Below are positions 31,601 through 43,600 of a stretch of 64,000 nucleotides of DNA, piece after piece. The translations under genes were made by a program, and so were the position numbers. The first letter of the stretch is position 1. The number at the start of each line of letters is the position of its first letter. The stretch lies in contig NC_086183.1 of assembly GCF_023053635.1 (NCBI RefSeq), positions 35,383,501 to 35,447,500 on the forward strand. The letters run 5' to 3'. Under the pieces are notes generated by a model. That model ran no database searches and was not told the origin of the DNA. It was given only the letters and a program-made list of their open reading frames with translations. Source of the stretch: Elgaria multicarinata webbii. Its lineage: Eukaryota > Chordata > Lepidosauria > Squamata > Anguidae.

Positions 31601-34600
31601 GTCCTCCTTGCGGGTTTCCCACAGGTGGTGGCTGATGGGCCCCTGTGTGAACAGAGCGCTGGACGAGACGGACCCTTGGCCTGATCCAGCCTCAGGCTCT
31701 TCTGGTGTTTTGGAGACTTTTCTGCACCAGATGAAACGTGGAGCACCTAACCCACAGAAGTGTGTGGTGGGATTCCTTGTCTCCGAAGAATTCCCTCCCT
31801 CATCAGCCAAGAGTCCCAGTCTCTTCTGGACTCTCTGCCTGATAGAATAGGAATTGTCCCTCACGCATGCATGCTGCTTCGGTTTGATGGGATGATCCGT
31901 TTTCTGTCTTCTTTATCAACTCCGTTATTCTGCTTCCTGTCCCAGTTGCTCGAGTCCTCGGTGGAAGATCACATCCAGTAACTTGTCCTGTGACCATCAC
32001 AACCTTTCCTCGGGGGTCTTGGTCTGAGGATCGCCGTCGCGCCCCCCTCTTTAAGCACTCCAGCACTGGGGTGTGTGCAATTGTTGTTGTGGCGCTCCTG
32101 CCAGTGCCCACTGGCTTCTCCCTGCCCTCTCTGTAGGGTCTCCTTCTATGGCAGGATTTAGACTGTAAGCTCCTTGGGGCAGGGACCGCTCTGCTGGTCC
32201 TGCCCTGTTAAGCGCCCTAAACATGATGGCGCTCTGTGGTGAACTGTGACAACCGTGGCTTTACTGGGAGGAAAGGCGTTGCTGCTCACCTCAGTGGTGT
32301 CAGCTCCAAAGCAGCCCGTTGTGGCCTTAAGGCCAAGGCACGTCCTGCTGTTCTAACAGGGCCCTCCGGACCTCTTTTGAATTGGCTGCAGAGGGGCATC
32401 GCCCCCGCCGCCGCCGCACAGGCACACAAGCCTGCATCTCGGGAGAGGAGGTGCAAGGGAGGCTCTCGGAGAGGGCTGCATCTTGGCAGCCACAGCGGCC
32501 CTTCTGGAACTGTGCAGCTGCTGAGGGTGCAGGAGCCTTGGGGTCTTCCTTCCCCTGCCTGCGTTCACCCAGCACTGTCCTCAGCCTTGGAGCGGGGGCC
32601 ATCCGGAGCCCCAGCCCCAGAGACTCCCAGGCGTTCAGAAGCCAGGGCTGGGCAAGCGTGTCTTTCTCCGGGAGCACCTGTGGCTCCATGGGGGAGCCCC
32701 TGTGGCGCGTGCAGAAGCCCCCAGGCTTCAGTCCCCAACCCCTCCAGGTGACGGGCAGGAGCCGCTTGTGCATGAGGCTTTGGCGGCCCAGTGCCAGTCA
32801 GAGGAGACAGACCTGGGGGTGCAGGGGACCACGCAAGGCCCCCTCCCTCTCTCAAGCCCGTCCAGCTTGTCCGCCATTTAACAGTGAAAAGCCTCCCTCC
32901 CACACGGTGGTCGCCGATCCTCTGTGGGGCTCGCTTGACTCCTGCCTGATGCGTCACCTGAGGGAGACTCCTGGTGCTGGTGCCACCCCCTCCCCCTTCC
33001 ACTCACGCATCTTGACCCTCTTGCTCTCGCGCGCTTTCCCTTTGCAGATGTCAACATGGAGCATCCCGACGAGAAGTCCATCATCACCTACGTGGTCTCC
33101 TTCTACCATTACTTCTCCAAGATGAAGGCCCTGGCTGTAGAGGGGAAGCGGATTGGGAAGGTGAGTCTGGGGCAGGGTGGGGGCGCCTGATGCAAAGTGC
33201 CCGGACCGGAGGGAGGGACTCGCTTCGGACCTTCCCAGAGGCCGCTCGGTGCTGGGCTCCTGGCCATGCACAAGGAGCTGCTGCTCTTCCCCGTGCGATT
33301 GATGGATGGATTTGTAACATTTATATACTGCTTTATATAACAGAACCTCTAAGCAGTTCACAGCAGCGGTGATGGAGGCGCTGCATGGGGAATTGCCACG
33401 CTCTTGTGTGCCCCTCCAAGCCTCCTCCAAGGGTGGGATAGCTAATACCCTGGAAGACAGAAACAAACTTCAAAGTGATCTTGATAGGCTGGAGTGCTGG
33501 GCTGAAAACAACAGAATGAAATTTAATAGGGATAAATGCCAAGTTCTACATTTAGGGAATAGAAACCAAATGCACAGTTACAAGATGGGGGACACTTGGC
33601 TCAGCAATACTACAAATGAGAAAGATCTTGGAATTGTTGTAGATCACAAGCTGAATATGAGCCAACAGTGCGATATGGCTGCAAGAAAGGCAAATGCTAT
33701 TTTGGGCTGCATTAATAGAAGTATAGCTTCCAAATCACGTGAGGTACTGGTTCCTCTCTATTCGGCCCTGGTTAGGCCTCATCTAGAGTATTGCGTCCAG
33801 TTCTGGGCTCCACAATTCAAGAGGGACGCAGACAAGCTGGAGCGTGTTCAGAAGAGGGCAACGAGGATGATCAGAGGTCTAGAAACAAAGCCCTATGAAG
33901 AGAGACTGAAAGAACTGGGCATGTTTAGCCTGGAGAAGAGAAGATTGAGGGGAGACATGATAGCACTCTTCAAATACTTAAAAGGTTGTCACACAGAGGA
34001 GGGCCAGGATCTCTTCTCGATTCTCCCAGAGTGCAGGACACGGAATAACGGGCTCAAGTTAAAGGAAGCCAGATTCCGGCTGGACATCAGGAAAAACTTC
34101 CTGACTGTTAGAGCAGTGCGACAGTGGAATCAGCTACCTAGGGAGGTTGTGGGCTCTCCCACACTCGAGGCATTCAAGAGGCAGCTGGACAAGCATCTGT
34201 CAGGGATGCTTTAGGGTGGATTCCTGCATTGAGCAGGGGGTTGGACTCGATGGCCTTGTAGGCCCCTTCCAACTCTGCTATTCTATGATTCTATGATTCT
34301 ATGATTCCCCTCCCCCAAACAGCCACGGGAGGTGAGCCGGGGAAGTACACCGCTTTGCAAGGGCAGAAGGGTCCCTTCGCCCATTTTCCTGATGCCCCCT
34401 GGGGAGCTGCGGCATCTCTGCCGGGTGCTGCTGCGGCAGCTCTCTGGGGGCAGCTGGCCAGGGCCAAGGAGCCATGCAGAGGAGCCACAGGAACGCTGGC
34501 ACCCAGGGCAGAGCAGGGCAGGGCAGCCTTCCCGCATGGGACCGGCTTGTGCCTCTTGGGGAGCCCTGGGCCTGGCTTGGACCTGCACGGTCACAGTGCT

Positions 34601-37600
34601 GCTGACTGCAGAAAGGGTGACCCTTCCCCACCTCTCCAGGCGTGGTGAGCAGGGAATTGACGGTCGGCTGTAAATAACCGAGGGAAGGTTACTGTTCTGG
34701 ATGCAGTAACACGGAGCTCGAGGGTGAAGATGGCAGGAGGACGGCTTTTGTAAGGAAGGTCTAGAATCCATGCCGGAAGCCGTGAGCTGCTCTTCTCTGG
34801 GGACCCCCCGCCCCCCCCTGCCCTGGCACTTTCCTGCAGGTGCTGGAGCAGGCTCTGGAGATTGAGAAGATCATTGAGCGCTACGAGTCTCTGGCCACGG
34901 AGCTGCTGGAGTGGATCGAGCTCACCATCGCCATCATCAGCAACCAGAAGTTTGCCAACTCCCTGGCTGGGGTCCAGCAGCAACTGCAGGCCTTCACTGC
35001 CTTCTGCACCCTGGAGAAACCCGTCAAGTGAGTCAGTGCAGACTCCCTGGGGACTCCTAGCTGAGGGGCAGAGTAGATGCCCTCGAGGGCCCCTTTTGCC
35101 TTCAGCACTCTTAATCTTGGCAGCCGCTCTTCTTCTGCAAGGGATCCATGGCTGCACCTCTCTCTTTCTCTTACTATTGGGGCAGCCGGCTTTCCTGCTC
35201 GGTCTCTGCTCCACTGGGGGCTGCGGGAGGAGGGCTGGCAAGGGGTGCTAGGAGAGGCAGGCCCGGCCGGGAAGCTGACCCTGCTGCCCTTTGCATGCAG
35301 GTTTCAGGAGAAGGGGAACCTGGAAGTCTTGCTCTTCTCCATCCAGAGCAAGCTTCGAGCCAACAACCGCAAGCTCTATGTGCCCAAAGAGGGGAAGAGC
35401 ATCTCAGACATCAACAAGGTAGAAGGCCAGCAGGTGGAGCGTCGGGCGGGGCGGGGCTGAGCCCCTGTAGGTGGGCCAAGCCCAGGGCCGGCTCAGCATC
35501 CGCCTCCCTCTCCCTCCGCCCAGGCCTGGACCAGGCTGGAGAAGGCAGAGCACGAGCGGGAGACGGCCCTGCGCAACGAGCTCATTCGCCAGGAGAAGCT
35601 GGAGCTGCTGGCCCAGCGCTTTGACCACAAGGCCGTCATGCGGGAGACCTGGCTGAACGAGAACCAGCGGCTGGTCTCCCAGGTGAGCGCAGGGCAGGGC
35701 TGGGGGTCTGGGGGGAGCCTCCTCCTCCTCCTCCTCCTCCTCCTCCTCCTCCTCCTCCTCCTCCTCTCTGGGACCTGGACAGGAGGCCAGAGCGGCAGCC
35801 ACGGGAGGCCAGGCCTGGCGAAGGCTGCAGTCGTCATTGCTCGAATCGAAATCCCCACTCTGCTTCACGGAACTCGCATGTGGCTGAAAGGCATCCGTCT
35901 GGGCTCTCGTGTCTCTGCCAGGCCTCAGCAAGCGGGTGGGGAGAGTCCGGGGCCAGGGCCGGCCTGGCGGCGGGTGGGAGAGCTGGCTCTCAGTCGAAGT
36001 CGTCCAGAGGCAGGTGAAGGGCCAGGAGAGTCAGAGGTGGGGGCAGCCCAGGCCCAAGGCCTCCTCCTGGACCAGGCAGTGCTCAGCAGTGTCCTCGCAC
36101 GCAAAGGGTCTGGGCCTGCTGGGCGGGGACTGGCCCTGGCCGCAGGCCCTGCCAGGCGGGTGCTGCAGCCCAGTGGCTGTGCCGTGCCTCCAGAGGGCTC
36201 AGTCCAGCAAGCAGAGGTGTGGAGCCCGCAGGCCCTGAAGCCTGACTGCTGAGAGGCCACGTCCGGGGATACCACGCCCCCACCCCGCCCGAGCACTTCA
36301 CAGCCAGACACTTCTCGTCCTCCCGTGCAGAAGGGAGGGGAGGATGTTGTGGCCTCCTGGGGGTGAGGGGAAAGCCCTCTGCACACAAAGCCCGCTCGTC
36401 ATACTTTGCCCCAGCAGCCTCTCGCTCATTGTGTCGCTTCCTCCCTGCCCCACCCCTTGCCAGGACAACTTTGGCTACGACCTGCCTGCGGTGGAGGCCG
36501 CCATGAAGAAGCACGAGGCCATTGAGGCGGACATCTCATCCTACCAGGAGCGCATCCAGGTGGTGGTGGATCTGGCCCAGGAGATGGAGTCGGAGGGCTA
36601 CTATGACAGCAAGCGCATCAATGCCCAGAAGGACAACATCCTACGCCAGTGGGGTCTCCTGACGGAGCTGCTCAGCGCCCGGCGAGCTCGGCTGGAGCAG
36701 AATGTGGCCCTTCAGAAGATCTTCCAGGAGATGGTCTACATGATCGACTGGATGGATGAGATGCAGGTGGGCCTGGGGGGTGGGCTGGGGGGCAGGGGCT
36801 GCGGCACCATCGTCCTGGGCAGCCGCCCAGCCTGGTTCCCCCAACCACACCCAAAGCCCGTCACTCCTGGGCAACGCGAACGACCTGCCCTTGTGGATCG
36901 CTGCCCACCCGGCTCCTCCATGCATGGCCACTGGGCAGGGAGGTGTCCAGGGATGCCTGGCGCGTGCGCCTCAGCCCTGCCATCCTCCCTCCCGGGCCCA
37001 GCAGTGTCCCGGGCCCACCCAGGCCCAGCAGGGAGAGGCTGCCTCCCTCCCAACAGGCTCCAAGGCAAGAGCTGCAGAGGCCGGCGGGGCCACCGCGGGC
37101 GGCGCCCTTCATCCCCCCCCCCCTGCCCCCTTCCTGGCAGGCCCAGCTGGCATCCAAGGACTTTGGGAAGCACCTTCTGGAGGTGGAGGATTTGCTGCAG
37201 AAGCACAGCCTGGTGGAGGCCGACGTCTCTGCGCAGAGCGACCGAGTGCAGGCCCTCAACGTGGCGGCCCTCAAGTTCTCGGAGTTGGCAGGTAAAGGCT
37301 GAGCGGGCCAAACGGGTCTGGGCATGTAACCGGGGGCATTGCCGAGTCCGGCCCCTCCCCCTCTCCCCCTGGCCCAGAGCAGAGCTGCGTGAGGCCGGAG
37401 GGCAGGGGATCCGGCTGACCTCAGCCCCCCATCTGTGCCTCCCCCCACCCCCGGGCTGCTTCTCCAGGCTACCAGCCCTGTGACCCCCAGATCATCTGCA
37501 ACCGGGTGAACCACGTCCACGGCTGCCTGGAGCAGCTGCAGGAGCTGGCGTCCAAGCGGCGCGCGGAGCTGGAGGCCTCCCGCCAGCTGTGGGCCTTCTT

Positions 37601-40600
37601 CCAAGAGATGGAGGAGGCCGAGGCCTGGGCGCGGGAGAAGGAGCGCATCCTGTCCTCCTCGCAGAGTTACGGCAAGGACCTGAGCAGCGTCGCCAAGCTG
37701 CTGAGCAAGCACAACATCCTCCTGGGCGAGCTGGTGGGCCGTCGCTCCTTGCTGCAGACCGCCATGCGGCGAGGCGAGCAGGCCCTGCTGCGGAGGCGCG
37801 GCGGCCCCGGCAACGTCCAGGAGAAGATCCGGGAGGTGCGCCTGCGCTGGAAGAAGCTGGAGGAGCTGGCGGCCGGCCACCTGCGCAAGCTGCAGGAGGC
37901 CATGAGCTTCTACCAGTTCAGCGCCGACACCGACGACCTGGTGGCCTGGCTGCAGGACGCCTACCGCCTGGTGTCCAGCGACGACTTTGGCCATGACGAG
38001 TTCTCCACGCAGTCACTGGTCAAGAAGCACAAGGGGGCGGCGGAGGAGATCGACCAGCACCGGGCGGCGGTCCTGGCCCTGCGCAAGCAGCTGGCGGCCC
38101 TCTCGCCCGACTACCACGAGCTGGTGGACGTGCAGATCCGCATCGTGGAGGTGGAACAGTTGTACGGGGAGGTGGCCGAGGTGGCCGTGCTGCGGCGGCA
38201 GTGGCTGCAGGACGCCCTGGCCGTCTACCACATGTTCAGCGAGGTCAACGCCTGCGAGGTCTGGATCGACGAGAAGGAGCAGTGGCTCAACCGGATGGAC
38301 GTGCCGCAGCAGCTGGAGGACGTGGAGGTGGTGCAGCACCGGTACGTGGCCGTGGCAGGGAGGGCAGGCAGCGCTGAGCAGAGGCTCCCGCCCGGGGCGC
38401 TTGGGCCGTTGGACCGGTTCGGGAATCGCCCCTCCGGCCACGCGAGGCGAAAGGCGCGTCAGATAAGGCCACCGTGAAACAGGCGCACAGCAAAAGAACC
38501 AACGAAAATCTTCTGTAGAATAAAACAGAGGACGAACATTCAGACCCACGAAAGGTCCGGCAGAGCGGTGCTCTCTCCGCTGCCTGTCTGAGACATGGGG
38601 GAGAGGCGGCTGATCCAGCCTTCCTGGGGGGAGGGGGCTTCTGTGATTAGGGGGCTGCTACGAGGGGTGGTACCCACCAACCTGGCCTAGTTGCTGAGAC
38701 GCATAACTGAGCCTCTGATGAGCCCAGTTCGGACGGGAGGAGGCGGGCTTTCTGCTCAGGGCTTTATAACCAGCACCCTGAATTGGTCTTAGAAACAAAA
38801 TGGAAGCCAGTGTGGCTGTATGACTGCCCTCGTATGTAGTCCGTAAAACACACACACTGGCGCTTCCCGTATCCCGGATGGGAGATTTGGAAAGGACCGG
38901 CAGCAAGCGATGCTGCAACCGATGCAGGGGGATCTAGTGGGCTGCCAGAAATGCCACGGCAGGCCACATGTGGGCCGTTGCTTCTGCAGCCCAGCTCTAG
39001 CCCACTTCTGCCTGCTCTGGCTGGCAGTGGGCCCCTCCATGTCTCAGGCAGAGACGGGTCTTCTCCGTCCTCTCCTAACTGAGATCCATTTACTTGGAGA
39101 TGTCAGGGTTGAACCTGGGTCGTCTGCGCGTAGAGCAAGTGCATGTCGAGGATCGACAGTGGCTCCTCCTGCACATTGAACCACGTTACTGTGGCAGGAA
39201 GAGGTGGAGCGGAGCAGGAAGCTGCCTGGAAGGGAGCACTGGGGTGGGTGGGCAGGGAGCTGGGGGGCTCCACTGCCTCGCACAGCCCTCCTTCCCTGCT
39301 GCTGCTGCCCCTTCTGTGGTCCGCTCTGTGCGACCTTCGGGTGGGGTGGGGCTGCCACGTTTTGATGGGCTCCTGCTGTCTGCCCAGGTTTGAAAGCCTT
39401 GACCAAGAAATGAACAGCCTGATGGGCCGGATTCTGGACGTCAACCAAATTGTGCAGCAGCTGGTGGATGGGGGCCACCCAAGTTCCTCTGAAGTCCGAT
39501 CCTGTCAGGACCACCTGAACAGCAGGTAGGAAGCCCCCCTCCCCCGCCTAGAGACGCCTGTGCTGCTCTGCCTTGGAGGAAGGCGGCAGTCCACTGGATC
39601 CCGCGCAGAGCGCCCGGCTCTCTCTGTGGAGCCCCCAGGCACTTGGGGTGCACACTTGCTCAGCTGGCAGCCCAGGCCGGCCGAGACCACGGTTCATGCC
39701 CTGCACATGAAGCTCTCCACTATGGGCTGGGGATAAACTGGGCAAAGTTGATCCCCAGCCCAGAGCTTGCTGGCATAGGCTCGCTGCCTTAGCCTTGTCC
39801 AGACACAGTTGTCCTCAGCTGGCCCCGGAGGACAGGGGAAGCAGCCCTGTTGCTGGTCCGTTTAAAATGAGCAGAGGATGATCCTGGGTGCCCCTTTGCC
39901 TCTTGCCCTCGGGCGCCCTAAATCAGCCACGTTCCCTGGAGTTCCCCACCGCCGCTTGCTTGGCAGTGGCCCGGAGGGGCTCCGTGTCCTGCGAGGATAA
40001 TGCCATTTTCCTCTGGTGAAATGGGGTGGCCTTGCGGTACCCAACAGGGCATAGGGGCATATGTCTCTGTGCTGCTCACTTCCCCTCTTGGCCGGGAGTC
40101 CCGCAGCCCTTGGCCTCTCTGTGGGGAGCATCCGTGTGTGTGTGTGTGTGTGTGTGTGCACATGCGTGTGGCACACCTGAGCCTGTGCTTGGCCGCACGT
40201 TCCCTTTCTCCCTCCTCCTCCTCCTCCTTGTGAGCTGAAATGGTGCTTCAGTCAGTGCCCCCCACCCTAGAACGCAGTGCTGCATTTCTCCACCTTGTGC
40301 AGCTGGATGCAGCCTTGCACAGAGAGTCGCAAAAACGTTTGACCCAGAGAACTGCTTACTGATGCGTCTTGGAGAGAGCGAGGGGGGCAGGGCGGGGGAG
40401 GGGGGAGAGCAGCCCCACATGCGCCAGGGCTCCCTGCTCTACTTGCCCAGAGCCAATGCCCACGCTCCACCGGCGACCAGGCGAGAGGGTGCAGAACAGC
40501 TGGGCCTGATGTTTCTGGCTTGCTGCTGCTTTCCTCCCTGCTCTGGCATGGCCAGGTGGAACCGGGTGGTAGAGCTGGTGGAGCAGAAGAAAGACCACCT

Positions 40601-43600
40601 GAACTCGATCCTGAAGATTCAGAACTACCTGATCGAGTGCAACGAGATCAAGTCGCAGATCCGGGAGAAGCGCAAAGCCGTCGAGTCCACCCAGCACAGC
40701 AGCGGCGACCTGGGCAGCGTCCTCTCACTGCAGCGCCGCCTCTCCACCATGGAGGCTGCCCTGGTGGTGCTGGAGCCCCGTCTAATTGAGCTGCAGCAGG
40801 AGGGGGAGCTGCTGGCCATCACCCACCCAGCTCAGGCCATGGAGGTGCTCATGCAGTTCGAAGAGATCAGCGAGGAGTGGGAGGCCTTGAAGCGGACCCT
40901 GCAGGGCTGCGAGGACTCGCTCACCGTGGCCAGCAGGTCAGGCCGGGGAGGGCGTGGTGGGGGTGGCGGGAGTCGGGGGTGGGGGTGGTGGGCATCAGGG
41001 CCAGTAGGCGTAGCAGGCGGGGGGGGGTTGCCTGAGCTCTGCCCCCAGCTCGCTGGCTCGCCTGAGCTCAGGGAAACGGTGGCCTCGCTCCGGTGGTGCC
41101 TCACCTGCCCTGCGCTCCTGCGCTCCAGGCTGCAGCAATTCATCCAGGACCTGGACAGCTTCCTGACGTGGCTGGTGAAGACCCAGGCGGCTGTGGCCTC
41201 CGAGGAGCTGCCCGGCCACCTGTCCGACGCCGAGCGGCTGCTGAACCATCACGCCTCCCTGAAGGAGGAGATCAACCGCTACGAGGAGGACTACGCCAAG
41301 ATCCAAGCGGTCAACGACGTGCTGGCGCTGGAGGAGGCCGACCTGCCCTACCTCTCGCTCCAGCAGTGGCTGCAGAAGCTGGACGTGGGCTGGAGCAAGC
41401 TGCTGGAGATGTGGGAGAACCGCCGGGAGATGCTGGTCCAGGCACACATCTTCTTCCTCTTCCTGCGCGACGCCAAGCAGGCGGAGATCTGCCTGTACAA
41501 CCAGGTAAACCTCGCGGTGGAGCAGCCGTGGCCGGGCGTCCCTCCCTCCCTCCCTCCCCCACAGCTGAGAGGGTTCAGAATTCCCCACCTGGGCAAATCC
41601 AGGTCCTGCACCAAGAAAAGGTGCTTCCGTGATGATGCCTGCCAATCCCCTCCCACTTCCCTTCGTTGATTTTGCCCAGTGGCTTCTGGCTTTGCTGGCC
41701 ACGAAGAAGGCCTGGTTGCTAGGAGGGAAAGGGAGCCTCGTGGCCCCAGCCAGGTTCAGCCTCTCTCCCTCCCTCCTGGCAATTTGCCAGGCCTTGCCCA
41801 CGCCCACTCTCAACCATCTCCTTATAGCCATAAGGGCCAGGAACTTGCTTTGAAGTCAAATAAAATAAAATCAGCTTTCCATTTGTAATTTTTTTGCCAC
41901 GCTCGGTTGCCAAAAGAGTAACACTGTTGAGTCTACGGCAGTTTAAGATGACCAAGAAATTGAACATTAATCATCATGACGCTGCTCTCTATTCTGGCAC
42001 AAAGCGGGCGAACCAAGGTACAGCGACACTTGGCCGGGGCCTTTGCCTCCTGATGGCGCTGCAGCAAGTGGGGTCCTGAGGTCTGCCTCTCCGGAGACCC
42101 TGCTCCTGGCCCCTCCTCCTGCTTTCCCTTTCCCAGGGGAAAGCACAGCTAACGTGCAAATCATTCTGCCCCAGCCAAAGTCAAAGGGTTTCAAGAGGGC
42201 TTGTGCAAACGTCATTGGCCGGCTGCACACGGACTCACGCACCATTTGATCTGTTTGCTGAGCGCTTTGCAGCTGGGGCTTAATTTGAGCCAGTGCTGAA
42301 CGCCGCAAGTCACTTCAGGGAGATTGGAGGCCATAACAAAGAGGGAGAAGAGAGCGCCCCAGTGAGTAACCGCAGCCTGTCCCACGTTGTCTGGGACTAA
42401 GGGGCAGGGCCTCCAGGCACCCACCCACCCTTAGCCCAGGCACCTGATTCTGAAGCCTCTGCCAGCCCCAGCCCCAAATGCCGCGGGCGCCTGGCCCAGT
42501 GGGTTTGCTCTGTGCACCTCGCGCCATCAACGGTGGGGTTGCGTTGGCCTCAGGGAGTCGGGCCATTTAAAGGGTTTGTACGCTCTCTCGGCGATCTTGC
42601 ATTTAACTAAATAATGGAGTCATTAACCAATTAAAATCCACGTGGCAGTACCTTCAGGCGGGCGCTGCTTTGAGGCTGCTTCGCGGAAGATGGGCTCTTA
42701 GATAAACATTGTCCTTGTCTGGGAAAGCTGGCATGGCTTGTTTGAATCAAGATGTACAAAGATCACATACTGCAGCGGAAGGCTTGCATTTCTCAATGCC
42801 AATTTTACTGCGGTTAATCGGCACTACTCACAAGCAAATACGCTCAGACGCAAGCACCCAGGCGTGCGTTCTTTGTCCGTGGGAAACTAGGGAGCCGTGT
42901 GGGCCTTGGAGAGGGCCAGGGCTTGGTTTGGCCCAAGGCTCCCCGTTCCTGGGAAGGGCATCCGTGCCAGACCTCTTGGCGTGTTGAGGAAGTCCGCATT
43001 GCCAAGCCGGAACACGTCTGGCCTTGGCCCCCATGAGTGCTTCTGGCCCCCAAAGGGATGAGGTGCAGCTGAAAACAGGGAGACGTTGCAGGGGGGGTTT
43101 CCTCTTCAAAGTGGGTGCCACAGCGGAACCAGTTCTGTTCCCGGTGCTCCTGGGTGCCTGTTCTGGAAGCAAGGAGACCCAATGAGTGGGTGAGGTGGCC
43201 AGGCCGAGGCTCAGGGGCTCCTTCTGTCAGAGACCCAAGCACAAGCTCCCTGCTTGCGTGGGACCCCACCCTCCCCCCGTGGAACCCGCATCACCCCAAT
43301 GTGGCAGCAGTCAAATGCAGCTGCCCTGAGAGTTGGGCATAAGTCCACGTGCAGAGCAGGGGATGGCTGGGGCGGGGCTGCCTGTGGCAAAGGGCCACTG
43401 GGAGATGGCCTGGCCTGGCCTGGCCGGCCGGCCCCTCTGAGCCACTTCTGCTCCTGTATGGCTTATTCCAGCACCTGCAGGCTGGCCGGGCTAGTTGGGC
43501 CAAGCAAGGAGGGGGGAGGGAGGGGCCAGCTGCTTTCCCCCGTGGGCAAATGTGACAAGACGTAGGTGACCAAGGGCTAATTTGTATTCTCACCACTATT

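Larger units (their letters stand above)
30166..33047 (+). other. SPTBN4 intron
   Basis: 2.9-kb intron with a (GCCC/GCCT)n run at 30216-30254 and two CR1 copies. A repeat-like phrase is near 32160-32250 (GACTGTAAGCTCCTTGGGGC, GATGGCGCTC). The rest shows no feature. Confidence 0.65.
38342..39387 (+). other. SPTBN4 intron
   Basis: Contains an antisense L2 remnant and an inverted SINE remnant. Confidence 0.6.

Noticed and set aside
33369-34214. Long open frame that could be taken for a host gene
   Set aside because: It is the C-terminal reverse-transcriptase part of a CR1 LINE followed by the CR1 3' end.
36861-37994. Open antisense frame of 377 codons over SPTBN4 exons 12-13
   Set aside because: It runs through introns and opposite real spectrin codons; Leu- and Gln-rich translation is the shadow of GC-rich coiled-coil codons.
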